Shown here: piece by piece, positions 1 through 9,478 of the stretch
Layout: every line of letters begins with the position of its first letter
How positions within the stretch are numbered: the stretch's first letter is position 1
Assembly: GCF_024347635.1 (NCBI RefSeq)
Contig: NZ_AP025510.1
Span: 2,790,001 to 2,854,000 of the forward strand
Direction of reading: 5' to 3'
Length of the DNA stretch: 64,000 nucleotides
Source of the DNA: Vibrio tasmaniensis
Lineage (GTDB): Bacteria; Pseudomonadota; Gammaproteobacteria; Enterobacterales; Vibrionaceae
Program-made: the position numbers and the translations under genes
Notes under the pieces: model-generated
What the model was told of the DNA's origin: nothing
The model's input: only the letters and a program-made list of their open reading frames with translations
Databases searched by the model: none

Positions 1-157
1 AAGCATCGACTACATCATCACTCTTACCTGCTGGGCGATTGTCATGAGCCATTTCAATATCAAGCACAAGCTTTTGTTTAATCTCTTGTTCCCAATCGTA
101 AACACCGATCGTTGTAATTACTTCTAGCTGTTCAATGAAAACTTTATCCAGAGCCAT
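1..157 (-). CDS. folB: Dihydroneopterin aldolase FolB (3' part cut by window edge)
   Basis: The minus-strand frame opens at an ATG at 157 and stays open to the window edge, giving 52 N-terminal residues that begin MALDKVFIEQLEV and contain TIGVYDWEQ followed by KQKLVLDIEM. This is the start of FolB, which converts 7,8-dihydroneopterin to 6-hydroxymethyl-dihydropterin plus glycolaldehyde in cytosolic folate synthesis. The family is about 120 residues long, so more than half lies outside the window. It is divergent from plsY, the same folB/plsY pairing seen in many gammaproteobacteria. The identification rests on the N-terminal motif and the neighbour. Confidence 0.88.
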   Translation of the reverse strand, partial: MALDKVFIEQLEVITTIGVYDWEQEIKQKLVLDIEMAHDNRPAGKSDDVVDA

Positions 158-295
158 GACTTGTCCTTTTAGAGGTCGGATACCCATATCGGGGAAAAAA
201 ACGTATTATTTGCGTAATTCCAGATATGATATCAATTACTATTAGATTGAGCATTATTTTCCCATCGTTAAGCTTATAACTGTTTAAGGAAAAAC

Positions 296-892
296 ATGAC
301 CCCATTGGCACTCATCATGATTATTGCTGCCTATTTACTAGGTTCAATCTCTAGTGCGGTCTTGATATGCCGAGTCTTAAGACTTCCTGATCCAAGAACG
401 GTAGGATCCAATAACCCCGGAGCCACTAATGTACTTCGCGTGGGTGGTAAAGGTGCCGCTGCTGCCGTTCTTCTTTGTGACATGCTTAAAGGCACCATTC
501 CTGTCTGGCTTGGCTACTACCTCAAAATCGATCCTATCATCTTAGGTGTTGTGGCAATTGCAGCCTGTCTTGGCCATATGTACCCTATATTCTTCCACTT
601 TAAAGGTGGCAAAGGCGTCGCAACAGCACTCGGAGCCATCGCCCCAATTGGATTCGATCTAACGGGCATGATCATGGCAACTTGGTTGGTTGTGGCGTTT
701 TTGTTTCGTTACTCTTCTTTAGCAGCACTGGTTACTGTGTTACTTGCGCCTTTCTACGCTTGGTTAGTTAAACCTCAATACACACTGCCTGTGGCCATGT
801 TGTGTTGTTTGATCGTCCTACGTCACCATCAGAATATTCGTCGCCTACTCGATGGCAGTGAACCAAAACTCGGGCAAAAAAAATCGGCTTAA
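296..892 (+). CDS. plsY: Acyl-phosphate:glycerol-3-phosphate acyltransferase PlsY
   Basis: This 198-residue integral membrane protein matches PlsY in length and motifs. PlsY transfers an acyl group from acyl-phosphate to glycerol-3-phosphate, the first step of phospholipid synthesis at the inner membrane. Visible signatures are GSISSAVL near the N-terminus, the glycine-rich [12 protein letters not shown] (about residues 37-48), and the [14 protein letters not shown] segment (about 100-113) that forms the substrate-binding loops. About five hydrophobic segments are seen. The start has a good ribosome-binding site (AAGGA) about 6 bases upstream. Its 3' end, including the stop codon, lies inside an inverted repeat that looks like the terminator of the opposite-strand neighbour. 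Confidence 0.95.
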   Translation: MTPLALIMIIAAYLLGSISSAVLICRVLRLPDPRTVGSNNPGATNVLRVGGKGAAAAVLLCDMLKGTIPVWLGYYLKIDPIILGVVAIAACLGHMYPIFFHFKGGKGVATALGAIAPIGFDLTGMIMATWLVVAFLFRYSSLAALVTVLLAPFYAWLVKPQYTLPVAMLCCLIVLRHHQNIRRLLDGSEPKLGQKKSA

Positions 893-911
893 ACTGTCAT
901 GTCTAAGCCGA
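876..911 (-). terminator. Rho-independent terminator of the alpha/beta hydrolase gene
   Basis: An 8-bp inverted repeat (TCGGCTTA at 884-891 with TAAGCCGA at 904-911) is followed on the minus strand by eight T residues. It sits about 75 bp past the hydrolase stop codon. It overlaps the last codons of convergent plsY, whose own plus-strand side has only a weak T tract. Confidence 0.75.
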
Positions 912-984
912 ACCATTTTTAAACCGAGATAAATTTAAACCGACACAAGTCTCAATCGATCAATACTATTCAGTCTTTAAGAGC

Positions 985-1800
985 TTACAGCAGATGTTTA
1001 TCTAAAAACGTCTTCAGCATTGTGTTCACAAACTCTGGTTGCTCTAACGAGCTAATATGACCAGCACCAGGAATCACCACTAACTCACTGCCCGTAATGC
1101 AATCATGCATTAGGTATGATTCAAGTGCCGGACGTGGCTTGTCTTCTTGCCCTACTGCAATCAAAACTGGCAGTGCAAAGTTCTCTACCGCTTCAATCAT
1201 ATCGCGACGTCCAAACACCATTCGGCCGATTCGTGCCACTTCTTCCGCTTCATCACCCTGAAGTTCAGACAAATGCTGAGTAAAACCTTCCACTAAAGCT
1301 GGTGAGTTAGTTTGAGCATCATTAGCAAAGAACAATGGAACAACCGCTTCTACAATCGGCTGAGGAACCATTTTGGTTTGAGTAATGGTGTCTAACATGC
1401 TGAAGTATTTAGCATGAGCAACTTCTGGCTCTAAACCAACAAAGGTATCCATCAGTACCAAAGACTTGATTCGTGCAGGAGCTAACTCCGCCAACTCTGT
1501 TCCCCACATACCGCCAACCGATAAGCCAACCACAGAGAATTCTTCGATTTCTAAATGATCAAGCAGAGCCAAAACGTGCTGAGCGTAATCTTTCAAGTTA
1601 CGCATCGAAGCTGGTGCAGCTTGTGACTCACCATGAGACCAAAGCTCTGGAACAATACAGCGATACTGAGTTTTTAATGCATCGATCTGCGGCTGCCACA
1701 TTGCACTGTCCCAAAGGTAGCTATGGCCTAATACAACAACAGGGCCTTGACCTTCATCTAAGTACGCCATCGATTGATTGTCTACTGTGAACTTGTTCAT
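985..1800 (-). CDS. Alpha/beta-fold hydrolase
   Basis: This 271-residue cytosolic protein has the alpha/beta hydrolase layout: an HG-type oxyanion region (VVLGHSYLWDS, about 23-33), the nucleophile elbow GLSVGG (about 92-97), a late acid in VGQEDKPRP (about 217-225), and the catalytic histidine in GAGHISSLEQP (about 246-256). It resembles the carboxylesterase/3-oxoadipate enol-lactonase-like group, but the substrate cannot be read from the sequence. There is no signal peptide. It is a single gene, with its own terminator downstream and about 155 bp separating it from tsaD. Confidence 0.85.
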   Translation of the reverse strand: MNKFTVDNQSMAYLDEGQGPVVVLGHSYLWDSAMWQPQIDALKTQYRCIVPELWSHGESQAAPASMRNLKDYAQHVLALLDHLEIEEFSVVGLSVGGMWGTELAELAPARIKSLVLMDTFVGLEPEVAHAKYFSMLDTITQTKMVPQPIVEAVVPLFFANDAQTNSPALVEGFTQHLSELQGDEAEEVARIGRMVFGRRDMIEAVENFALPVLIAVGQEDKPRPALESYLMHDCITGSELVVIPGAGHISSLEQPEFVNTMLKTFLDKHLL

Positions 1801-1856
1801 TTTCTTCCCTAATCTCTATCTACGAATATTGTTGAGCTTATGAAACGGCGATATAT

Positions 1857-1882
1857 AAAAACGGCCGCAAGAGGCGACCGTT
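1857..1882 (-). terminator. Likely terminator after tsaD
   Basis: On the minus strand, a 9-bp stem (AACGGTCGC with GCGGCCGTT, one G-T wobble) with a CTCTT loop is followed by TTTTATAT. It lies about 75 bp downstream of the tsaD stop codon. The short T tract makes it moderate. Confidence 0.6.
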
Positions 1883-1955
1883 AATCGAAACACACTGGTT
1901 TATTCTACGCTTAGCTTTTGTTGAACGACTGTTTCTCGTTGAGCGGTGCGACTAG

Positions 1956-2972
1956 TTAAGCAATTGGCTCAAGCTGGTCAATTGGCCAACGCGGCGTGGC
2001 ATGAACAGACAAGTCAGCCGTTTCACCATTTTTAAGGCGTTGCATACCAGCGTAAGCAATCATCGCACCGTTATCAGTACAGAACTCAGTTCGTGGGTAG
2101 TAAACCTCACCACCGATTTTCTTCGCCAGCGCTTCAAGCTCAATACGCAGCTGTTTATTGGCACTCACACCGCCAGCAATCACTATACGTTTCATGCCTG
2201 TTTCCGCCAAGGCACGCTTACATTTAATTACCAAGGTCGCACAAACAGCTTCTTGGAAAGCGTAAGCGATATCAGCACGTGTCTGATCGTCGTTGTCATT
2301 CGCACGAATGGTGTTCGCAGCAAATGTTTTTAGACCAGAAAAGCTCATATCGAGTCCTGGACGATCGGTCATTGGACGCGGGAACTTAAAACGACCTGGT
2401 GTGCCTTTTTCTGCTAAACGAGAAAGCAATGGACCACCAGGGTAATCTAAACCCATCAACTTCGCGGTTTTATCAAACGCTTCGCCGGCAGCATCATCAA
2501 TCGACTCACCAAGGATTCGATACTCACCGATGCCTTTCACTTCGACCATCATGGTATGTCCGCCAGAAACCAGCAGAGCAACAAATGGGAATGGTGGCGG
2601 GTTATCTTCTAGCATAGGAGCAAGAAGGTGACCTTCCATGTGGTGAACAGGTACAGCTGGTACACCCCAAGCATAAGCGATACTGCGACCAATGGTTGCA
2701 CCAACCAGCAGAGCGCCGACTAAGCCGGGTCCTGCAGTGTAAGCCACACCATCAATGTCTTTTGACGTTAGATTCGCTTCAGCCAATGCCGCTTTAATCA
2801 GTGGGATGGTCTTTTTTACGTGGTCACGCGATGCCAACTCAGGAACCACACCACCATAATCGGCGTGCAGCTTCACTTGGCTGTATAATTGATGAGAAAG
2901 CAGGCCTTGCTCATCATCATAAATCGCAATTCCTGTCTCATCACAAGAGGTTTCAATACCAATAATGCGCAT
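1956..2972 (-). CDS. tsaD: tRNA N6-adenosine threonylcarbamoyltransferase TsaD
   Basis: TsaD catalyses the final transfer of the threonylcarbamoyl group to A37 of ANN-decoding tRNAs, together with TsaB and TsaE. The 338-residue product starts [14 protein letters not shown], the conserved ASKHA N-terminus. It carries the metal-binding HHMEGH motif (about 110-115), VSGGHT (about 135-140), and a C-terminal [10 protein letters not shown]. The open frame extends 24 codons upstream (to 3044), but the conserved N-terminus and usual family length favour the ATG at 2972. It is divergent from rpsU, the usual arrangement in gammaproteobacteria. Confidence 0.96.
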   Translation of the reverse strand: MRIIGIETSCDETGIAIYDDEQGLLSHQLYSQVKLHADYGGVVPELASRDHVKKTIPLIKAALAEANLTSKDIDGVAYTAGPGLVGALLVGATIGRSIAYAWGVPAVPVHHMEGHLLAPMLEDNPPPFPFVALLVSGGHTMMVEVKGIGEYRILGESIDDAAGEAFDKTAKLMGLDYPGGPLLSRLAEKGTPGRFKFPRPMTDRPGLDMSFSGLKTFAANTIRANDNDDQTRADIAYAFQEAVCATLVIKCKRALAETGMKRIVIAGGVSANKQLRIELEALAKKIGGEVYYPRTEFCTDNGAMIAYAGMQRLKNGETADLSVHATPRWPIDQLEPIA

Positions 2973-3074
2973 AATTTTCTCGGCACGCTTTCGTCTAAAA
3001 TGGGAAATTAGCGCAATATTACCCTGCCTAAGCTCTTCAAACAAATATTGTACAGACTATAATCGACAAAGTGC

Positions 3075-3104
3075 TTTACAAAGCCACTGTGATCGGATTA
3101 AAAT
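3075..3104 (+). promoter_or_regulatory. Candidate sigma-70 promoter for the rpsU-dnaG-rpoD operon
   Basis: TTTACA (3075-3080) and TAAAAT (3099-3104) are spaced 18 bp apart, about 125 bp before the rpsU start and pointing into it. The match is good but no other signal confirms it. Confidence 0.5.
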
Positions 3105-3230
3105 TCCGCACCATTTTTGATCAAGCTGGTTAATGGCCAAACGCGAATAGAGAGTTAGCTCGATGGGTAACTTCTCTGATTTGGTACTGAGTGACCAGCG
3201 ATAATGAATAACCCCTGAGGTGAAAGGCAT

Positions 3231-3446
3231 ATGCCAATAGTTAAAGTACGTGAAAACGAACCGTTCGACGTTGCACTACGTCGTTTCAAGCGCTCTTGTG
3301 AAAAAGCAGGTATCCTTTCTGAAGTGCGTCGTCGTGAGCATTACGAAAAGCCAACTACAGTTCGCAAACGCGCTAAAGCAGCAGCTCAAAAGCGTCACGC
3401 TAAGAAGCTAGCTCGCGAAAACGCACGTCGCGTTCGCCTGTACTAA
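3231..3446 (+). CDS. rpsU: 30S ribosomal protein S21
   Basis: This 71-residue, strongly basic protein begins [21 protein letters not shown], the invariant S21 N-terminus, and ends in a lysine/arginine-rich tail ([15 protein letters not shown]). S21 sits on the 30S platform and helps initiation. The length equals that of E. coli S21. A GAGG-type ribosome-binding site precedes the ATG. It is the first gene of the macromolecular-synthesis operon, with yqeY 25 bp downstream. Confidence 0.98.
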   Translation: MPIVKVRENEPFDVALRRFKRSCEKAGILSEVRRREHYEKPTTVRKRAKAAAQKRHAKKLARENARRVRLY

Positions 3447-3471
3447 TAACTTAATCCATAAGGACTGAGTT

Positions 3472-3915
3472 ATGGCTCTTATTGAACAACTCAAAGAAGA
3501 GCAAAAATTAGCGATGAAAGCCAAGGACAAACCGCGCCTTGGCACTATCCGCTTAGCTCTTTCAGCAATTAAGCAACGTGAAGTTGACGAACGGATCACT
3601 CTGAACGACGACGACATAATTGCTATATTAGTTAAAATGGTTAAGCAACGTCGCGATTCTGTTGCTCAATATGAATCAGCAAATCGTCAAGATCTTGCTG
3701 ACGTGGAAAAAGCAGAAATTACTGTACTTGAAGGCTTTATGCCTCAACCGTTAACTGAAGAAGAAGTTGTTGCACTACTTGATAGCGCAATCGCGGAAGC
3801 TCAACCAGCGGGCATGCAAGACATGGGTAAAGTAATGGCTATCTTGAAACCACAAATTCAAGGGCGTGCAGATATGGGAAAAGTTAGTGGTTTAGTTCGT
3901 TCTAAACTCGCTTAA
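3472..3915 (+). CDS. yqeY: GatB/YqeY domain-containing protein
   Basis: This 147-residue cytosolic protein matches the YqeY family: LGTIRLALSAIKQREVDER near the N-terminus, a helical middle, and a C-terminal MGKVMAILKPQIQGRADMGKVSGLVR that corresponds to the tRNA-binding tail domain of GatB. The cellular role of stand-alone YqeY is not established; a tRNA- or amidotransferase-related role is inferred from the shared domain. It lies between rpsU and dnaG, a variation on the E. coli operon that is common in other proteobacteria. An intrinsic terminator follows it. Confidence 0.92.
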   Translation: MALIEQLKEEQKLAMKAKDKPRLGTIRLALSAIKQREVDERITLNDDDIIAILVKMVKQRRDSVAQYESANRQDLADVEKAEITVLEGFMPQPLTEEEVVALLDSAIAEAQPAGMQDMGKVMAILKPQIQGRADMGKVSGLVRSKLA

Positions 3916-3932
3916 TCCCAAATCAAATTGCA

Positions 3933-3970
3933 ACAAGCCGTGCAATCCTTCGGAACGCACGGCTTGTTTG
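3933..3970 (+). terminator. Internal terminator between yqeY and dnaG
   Basis: A perfect 11-bp stem (ACAAGCCGTGC at 3933-3943 with GCACGGCTTGT at 3957-3967) is followed by a short T-rich stretch. It corresponds in position to the intraoperonic terminator known between rpsU and dnaG in E. coli, which lowers primase relative to S21. The T tract is short, consistent with partial read-through. Confidence 0.75.
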
Positions 3971-4034
3971 TATCTGTAACCTATTCAAACTATTATTATC
4001 CACACTCTAAGTTAGTGCATTTTTCTAAGGTTTT

Positions 4035-5786
4035 ATGGCAGGACACATCCCGCGTAGTTTCATCGATGATCTCCTAGCGCGTCTCGACATTGTCGATATT
4101 GTGGACGCACGTGTGAAACTTAAGAAAAAAGGCAAAAACTATGGTGCTTGTTGTCCATTTCACAACGAGAAGACCCCTTCTTTTAGCGTAAGCCAAGAAA
4201 AACAGTTTTATCACTGCTTTGGTTGTGGCGTGCATGGCAATGCCATCGACTTCATTATGGAGTTCGAACGTCTCGACTTTGTTGAAGCCATTGAAGAGCT
4301 TGCCTCATTTTTAGGCCTTGATGTTCCTAGAGAACAGCGCAGTGGTGAAATATCCACGGCACCAAGAGCCAACAGCGAACAAAAACGTAACCTCTACGAT
4401 TTGATGGGCGGCATCAGTAATTTTTACCGCTCTCAACTAAAAATCTCAGCTAACAAGCCTGCAATTGATTACCTAAAGAATCGTGGACTGTCTGGTGAAA
4501 TCGTACAGAAGTTTGGCATTGGCTACGTCGCTGATGAATGGGACTTGGTTCGTAAGAATTTTGGGCAACAAAAAGAAGCCCAAGACATGCTCGTTACTGG
4601 CGGCATGTTGATAGAAAACGATAAAGGCAACCGATACGACCGATTCCGTGGACGTGTCATGTTCCCGATTCGCGATCGTCGTGGTCGAGTGATTGGTTTT
4701 GGTGGTCGTGTCTTAGAAGACGGTACACCGAAATACCTGAACTCACCAGAAACGCCTATCTTCCATAAAGGTAAAGAGCTTTACGGCCTTTATGAAGTGC
4801 TGCAAGCCTACCGTGAACCGCCGCAAATACTTGTGGTTGAAGGTTACATGGATGTCGTGGCATTGGCGCAGTACGGTGTTGATTACTCAGTGGCATCATT
4901 GGGCACCTCGACAACCGGTGACCACGTTCAAATGTTGTTCCGCCAAACCAGCACAGTGGTTTGTTGTTACGATGGTGACCGAGCAGGTAAAGAAGCCGCG
5001 TGGCGCGCACTCGAAAATGCGCTTGAATACCTGAAAACAGGTAACACGCTCAAGTTTCTATTTTTACCCGACGGCGAAGACCCAGATAGCTATATAAGAG
5101 AGAATGGCCAAGAGGCCTTCGAACAACTGGTACAGAATGCGACACCGCTTTCTACTTACTTGTTCGATAATCTTATTGAGATACACAAGTTGAACTTGGG
5201 AACAACGGAAGGGAAGTCGGCACTGCGAGCACACGCAAGCGCCTTGATTAACAAAATCCCTGACAGTTACTTCCAAGAACTGCTCGAAAAATTATTGGAT
5301 GAGCGTACTGGTTTTGATAACCAACTGAGACGAGCTCGTGTTCATACTAAGAACCCGACACCTCAGCCGCATAAAGAACTGAAACGCACTCCAATGCGAG
5401 AAGTTATCGCTTTGCTTATCCAAAATCCGAGCTATGCTGATATGGTACCGGATTTATCAAGTGTCAAAGGCTTACAGTTGCCTGGACTAAGTTTATTCGT
5501 CGAAGTACTTGATAAATGCCACGCGCATCCCCATATCAACACAGGCCAATTATTAGAGCATTGGCGACACAATAAACATGAGGCTCTTCTGTCTCGTCTC
5601 GCGAGCTGGGAAATCCCCCTCGACGAAGACAATCAAGAAGACATATTTTTAGACTCACTGGACAACATACTTGCCCAGTGCGTTGAAAAACAAATTGAAA
5701 ACCTGCAGGCCAAAGCAAGAAGCGTCGGTTTATCAGCCGAAGAAAAAAGGGAGCTACTAGCTTTAATGCTAGATCTAAAAGCGTAA
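4035..5786 (+). CDS. dnaG: DNA primase DnaG
   Basis: DnaG makes RNA primers at the replication fork. The 583-residue protein has the family order: an N-terminal CHC2 zinc ribbon with ligands C40, H43, C61 and C64; a RNA polymerase core with a TOPRIM fold (VVEGYMDVVAL at about 265-275, then the acidic YDGDRAGKEA at about 312-321); and a C-terminal DnaB-binding domain from about 440. Length is close to E. coli DnaG. It is preceded by the internal terminator and followed after 99 bp by rpoD, the classical primase-sigma factor coupling. Confidence 0.97.
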   Translation: MAGHIPRSFIDDLLARLDIVDIVDARVKLKKKGKNYGACCPFHNEKTPSFSVSQEKQFYHCFGCGVHGNAIDFIMEFERLDFVEAIEELASFLGLDVPREQRSGEISTAPRANSEQKRNLYDLMGGISNFYRSQLKISANKPAIDYLKNRGLSGEIVQKFGIGYVADEWDLVRKNFGQQKEAQDMLVTGGMLIENDKGNRYDRFRGRVMFPIRDRRGRVIGFGGRVLEDGTPKYLNSPETPIFHKGKELYGLYEVLQAYREPPQILVVEGYMDVVALAQYGVDYSVASLGTSTTGDHVQMLFRQTSTVVCCYDGDRAGKEAAWRALENALEYLKTGNTLKFLFLPDGEDPDSYIRENGQEAFEQLVQNATPLSTYLFDNLIEIHKLNLGTTEGKSALRAHASALINKIPDSYFQELLEKLLDERTGFDNQLRRARVHTKNPTPQPHKELKRTPMREVIALLIQNPSYADMVPDLSSVKGLQLPGLSLFVEVLDKCHAHPHINTGQLLEHWRHNKHEALLSRLASWEIPLDEDNQEDIFLDSLDNILAQCVEKQIENLQAKARSVGLSAEEKRELLALMLDLKA

Positions 5787-5885
5787 CCCTGTTTGATTAG
5801 TCAGCATTTAATAAATTTGTTAACATAATTGGTTTGCATTTGAGAATGCAACGTCCTTCACCAGACCTGAAGTTGGATATCATCT

Positions 5886-7730
5886 ATGGATCAAAATCCG
5901 CAGTCACAGCTTAAATTACTTGTTATTAAAGGCAAGGAACAAGGCTATCTGACCTACGCCGAAGTAAACGACCACCTACCTGCAGAAATCGTGGATTCTG
6001 AACAGGTAGAAGACATCATTCAAATGATCAACGACATGGGTATCAAGGTAGTAGAAACTGCACCTGACGCTGATGATCTAGCTCTTAATGATGACGATGC
6101 CAATATAGATGAAGATGCAGCTGAAGCTGCTGCTGCTGCGCTTTCAAGCGTAGAAAGCGAGATTGGCCGTACTACTGACCCAGTTCGCATGTACATGCGT
6201 GAAATGGGCACGGTTGAGCTACTGACTCGTGAAGGCGAGATCGACATTGCGAAACGCATTGAAGATGGTATCAATACCGTTCAACTATCTGTTGCTGAAT
6301 ACCCAGGTACAATTCCATACATCTTGGAACAGTTTGACCGCGTACTCGCTGAAGAGATTCGTTTAACAGACCTAATCAATGGCTTTGTTGACCCAGACGA
6401 CGATGGCACAGCTGCGCCAACGGCGACTCACATCGGTTCAGAACTTGCTAAAACTGATCTAGAAGACGAAGACAAAGAAGAAGCAGAAGACGACGAGGAA
6501 GAAGAAGAGGAAGATACAGGTATTGATCCTGAGCTTGCTCTTGAGAAGTTCACAGCACTTCGCACTAGCTACCAAAACCGTCAACTAGCAATCAATGAAT
6601 ACGGCCACGAAAGCCCGAAAGCGACACTTGCAACGACAATGATGCAAGACGTATTCAAAGAGTTCCGTCTAACGCCAAAACAGTTTGATTACCTAGTAAA
6701 CGAACTGCGTACTTCGATGGATCGCGTACGTACTCAAGAACGCCTAATCATGCGTCAAACGGTTGAGTACGGCAAAATGCCGAAGAAATCTTTCATTGCT
6801 CTATTTACTGGCAATGAATCTAGCGAAGCATGGTTGGACGAAGTTCTTGCTTCAGACAAACCATACGCTGAAAAGATCAAACGTAACGAACACGACATCC
6901 GTCGCTCTATCCAAAAGCTGGATATCATCGAACGTGAAACGTCTCTTACTGTTCAAAGCATCAAAGATATCAGCCGTCGTATGTCTATCGGTGAAGCGAA
7001 AGCTCGTCGTGCGAAGAAAGAGATGGTTGAAGCGAACTTACGTCTAGTAATCTCGATTGCTAAGAAGTACACAAACCGTGGTCTACAATTCCTGGATCTA
7101 ATCCAAGAAGGTAACATCGGTCTGATGAAAGCAGTAGATAAGTTTGAATACCGTCGTGGTTACAAGTTCTCTACTTACGCTACGTGGTGGATCCGTCAAG
7201 CAATCACTCGTTCGATTGCCGACCAAGCTCGTACTATCCGTATTCCGGTTCACATGATCGAAACGATCAACAAACTAAACCGTATCTCTCGTCAAATGCT
7301 ACAAGAGATGGGTCGTGAACCGCTTCCGGAAGAGTTGGCTGAGCGCATGCAAATGCCTGAAGACAAGATCCGTAAAGTACTAAAAATCGCTAAAGAGCCT
7401 ATCTCAATGGAGACACCAATCGGTGACGACGAAGATTCGCACCTAGGTGATTTCATCGAGGATACAACGCTAGAACTGCCTTTAGATTCTGCAACGGCAA
7501 CCAGCCTACGCGGTGCAACTAAAGACGTTCTTGCAGGCCTAACTCCTCGTGAAGCGAAAGTACTGCGTATGCGTTTTGGTATCGATATGAACACTGACCA
7601 CACTCTAGAAGAAGTGGGTAAGCAGTTCGACGTTACTCGTGAGCGTATCCGTCAGATCGAAGCAAAAGCACTGCGTAAACTTCGTCACCCAAGCCGCTCA
7701 GAAACTCTGCGTAGCTTCCTAGACGAGTAA
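5886..7730 (+). CDS. rpoD: RNA polymerase primary sigma factor (sigma-70) RpoD
   Basis: This 614-residue protein has all regions of the housekeeping sigma factor: region 1.1 (about 1-80), region 1.2 ([16 protein letters not shown], about 97-112), a non-conserved region with a long acidic run (about 190-215), region 2 ([21 protein letters not shown], then the -10 recognition [14 protein letters not shown]), region 3, and the region 4.2 helix-turn-helix ([18 protein letters not shown], near 577-594). The gene is last in the rpsU-yqeY-dnaG-rpoD operon and has a strong terminator. The 99-bp gap to dnaG could hold internal promoters, but none was convincing. Confidence 0.98.
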   Translation: MDQNPQSQLKLLVIKGKEQGYLTYAEVNDHLPAEIVDSEQVEDIIQMINDMGIKVVETAPDADDLALNDDDANIDEDAAEAAAAALSSVESEIGRTTDPVRMYMREMGTVELLTREGEIDIAKRIEDGINTVQLSVAEYPGTIPYILEQFDRVLAEEIRLTDLINGFVDPDDDGTAAPTATHIGSELAKTDLEDEDKEEAEDDEEEEEEDTGIDPELALEKFTALRTSYQNRQLAINEYGHESPKATLATTMMQDVFKEFRLTPKQFDYLVNELRTSMDRVRTQERLIMRQTVEYGKMPKKSFIALFTGNESSEAWLDEVLASDKPYAEKIKRNEHDIRRSIQKLDIIERETSLTVQSIKDISRRMSIGEAKARRAKKEMVEANLRLVISIAKKYTNRGLQFLDLIQEGNIGLMKAVDKFEYRRGYKFSTYATWWIRQAITRSIADQARTIRIPVHMIETINKLNRISRQMLQEMGREPLPEELAERMQMPEDKIRKVLKIAKEPISMETPIGDDEDSHLGDFIEDTTLELPLDSATATSLRGATKDVLAGLTPREAKVLRMRFGIDMNTDHTLEEVGKQFDVTRERIRQIEAKALRKLRHPSRSETLRSFLDE

Positions 7731-7770
7731 TCACACGCTTTAGTGTGGTTAGCTTTTAAGCATAAAATAG

Positions 7771-7799
7771 AAAAGGTGAGCGTTGGCTCACCTTTTTTG
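7771..7799 (+). terminator. rpoD terminator
   Basis: An 11-bp stem (AAAAGGTGAGC with GCTCACCTTTT) and a GTTG loop are followed by T residues, 40 bp after the rpoD stop codon. Confidence 0.9.
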
Positions 7800-7853
7800 T
7801 GCCTGTATGATTTAAGTGGCTAAGATGTAAGCGGAATTGCCCCTCATAGTATC

Positions 7854-7882
7854 TAGACACCACTGAATGCTTCCCCTATAAT
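7854..7882 (+). promoter_or_regulatory. tRNA promoter
   Basis: TAGACA (7854-7859), a 17-bp spacer and a perfect TATAAT (7877-7882) lie just upstream of the tRNA. They are followed by a C-rich stretch near the start site, the type of discriminator found in stringently controlled stable-RNA promoters. Confidence 0.8.
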
Positions 7883-7893
7883 CTATGCCCTAC

Positions 7894-7969
7894 GGCCCCT
7901 TAGCTCAGTGGTTAGAGCGCACGACTCATAATCGTTCGGTCCCCAGTTCAAATCTGGGAGGGGCCACCA
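7894..7969 (+). tRNA. ileX: tRNA-Ile2, anticodon CAU (read AUA after lysidine modification)
   Basis: The 76-nt sequence folds as a cloverleaf: acceptor GGCCCCT (7894-7900) pairs perfectly with AGGGGCC (7959-7965), discriminator A, and an encoded CCA at 7967-7969. The anticodon loop is CTCATAA, so the anticodon is CAU. The body (GGCCC acceptor start, AGCTCAGTGGTTAGAGC D-arm) matches ileX-type tRNA-Ile2 rather than elongator tRNA-Met. Its place just after rpoD is where ileX lies in E. coli. TilS would convert C34 to lysidine. Calling it tRNA-Met from the anticodon alone would be the usual mistake. Confidence 0.9.
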
Positions 7970-7976
7970 AATTAGA

Positions 7977-8012
7977 AAAGCCAGAACAGTTCACGCTGCT
8001 CTGGCTTTTTGC
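7977..8012 (+). terminator. tRNA transcript terminator
   Basis: The inverted repeat AAAAGCCAGA / TCTGGCTTTT, extended inward by CAG/CTG, ends in a T-rich tail directly after the tRNA. Confidence 0.85.
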
Positions 8013-8172
8013 TTTTCTGAAGCTGTACAACTCAACAGCTATATTTCCTACAAATAGCGAATCGTCCCACACCCAATTCCAGTTTCCTCTCTGTGACTAA
8101 ATATACTTTTCTTTTATGAAAAAATCGGCAATATGAGAGTACGCAAATAATTCAATAGTTCAGGGAAGACTC

Positions 8173-9441
8173 ATGAAAGACGAAACGCTATCGATTCACT
8201 TCGGCTACGACACTGATCCAACAACCAAATCGGTTGCCACACCTATTTACCAAACCGTTGCTTATGAATTCGATGACGCACAACACGGTGCCGACCTGTT
8301 CAACCTTGCGGTACCCGGTAATATCTACACTCGCATAATGAACCCAACCAATGATGTACTAGAAAAGCGCATGGCGGCCTTAGAGGGTGGCATTGCAGGC
8401 TTAGTGGTGAGTGCGGGCAGCGCGGCGATCAACTACGCGATTCAAACGTTGGCACAAATCGGTGACAACATCGTTTCAACACCTCAGCTTTACGGCGGTA
8501 CTTACACCCTATTTGCTCATATGCTACCAAACCAAGGGATCGAAGTTCGCTTTGCTAAAGACGATAAACCAGAAAGCTTAGCGGCACTGATCGATGAAAA
8601 GACCAAGGCGGTTTATTGTGAAAGTATCGGTAACCCAGCAGGCAATATTATCGACTTAGAACGTGTTGCTGAGCTTGCTCACGCACAAGGTGTACCTGTG
8701 ATTGTCGATAACACGGTGGCGACACCAGTGTTGTGTAAACCTATCGATTTTGGTGCCGATATTGTGGTGCACTCGCTAACCAAATACGTTGGTGGTCACG
8801 GAACGACGTTGGGTGGTGTTATTGTCGATTCAGGCAAATTCCCATGGGCAGAGCACAAAAATCGCTTCCCCGTGTTTAACCAACCAGAGCCTTCATATCA
8901 TGGTGTTGTTTATACCGAAGCTTTTGGTGATGCTGCATTTATTGGTCGCGCTCGAACCGTTCCACTACGTAATACAGGAGCAGCTTTATCGCCAATGAAT
9001 GCCTTCATGTTAATGCAAGGCTTAGAGACGTTGTCGCTACGTATGGAGCGACACACAGAGAACGCATTAAAAGTAGCTGAGTACCTTCAGCAACATGAGA
9101 AAGTGAGTTGGGTGAGCTACGCTGGTTTACCTACGTCTGAGTTCTATCCGTTGGCTGAGAAATACATGCAAGGTAAGCCGTCTGCCATTTTATCTTTTGG
9201 CTTGAAAGATGGTTATGAGGCCGGTGTTCGTTTCTATGATGCGCTGCAAATCTTCAAACGCTTGGTGAACATCGGCGATGCAAAATCTCTCGCTTGTCAC
9301 CCGGCTTCTACAACACACCGTCAATTAAGCGAAGCGGAACAAAAACAAGCAGGTGTATCACCAGAGATGATTCGCCTCTCAGTAGGTATTGAGCACATTG
9401 ACGATATCTTGGCTGACCTAGAGCAAGCACTTAGCGCTTAA
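8173..9441 (+). CDS. metY: O-acetylhomoserine aminocarboxypropyltransferase / sulfhydrylase (MetY type)
   Basis: This 422-residue cytosolic enzyme belongs to the Cys/Met-metabolism PLP family, where it makes homocysteine from O-acetylhomoserine and sulfide (or the cysteine analogue). It has the family start ETLSIHFGYDTDPTTKS, the substrate/PLP segment YTRIMNPTNDVLEKR (about 55-69), the PLP-contacting DNTVATP, and the Schiff-base lysine in VHSLTKYVGGHG (about residue 209). Length and the HPASTTHRQL segment fit MetY rather than the shorter MetB/MetC. A GGGA ribosome-binding site precedes the ATG. No MetJ-type operator was seen upstream, so its control is unclear. Confidence 0.9.
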   Translation: MKDETLSIHFGYDTDPTTKSVATPIYQTVAYEFDDAQHGADLFNLAVPGNIYTRIMNPTNDVLEKRMAALEGGIAGLVVSAGSAAINYAIQTLAQIGDNIVSTPQLYGGTYTLFAHMLPNQGIEVRFAKDDKPESLAALIDEKTKAVYCESIGNPAGNIIDLERVAELAHAQGVPVIVDNTVATPVLCKPIDFGADIVVHSLTKYVGGHGTTLGGVIVDSGKFPWAEHKNRFPVFNQPEPSYHGVVYTEAFGDAAFIGRARTVPLRNTGAALSPMNAFMLMQGLETLSLRMERHTENALKVAEYLQQHEKVSWVSYAGLPTSEFYPLAEKYMQGKPSAILSFGLKDGYEAGVRFYDALQIFKRLVNIGDAKSLACHPASTTHRQLSEAEQKQAGVSPEMIRLSVGIEHIDDILADLEQALSA

Positions 9442-9478
9442 TAACGCTACCGCTAGCTCTGATAGTTAACTAACAGAC

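Noticed and set aside
7885..8100. Open frame of 71 codons over the tRNA
   Set aside because: It reads straight through the tRNA-Ile cloverleaf and its terminator; the RNA gene explains the sequence and the frame has no ribosome-binding site.
8011..8172. MetJ operator upstream of metY
   Set aside because: No AGACGTCT-type repeats are present in the gap.
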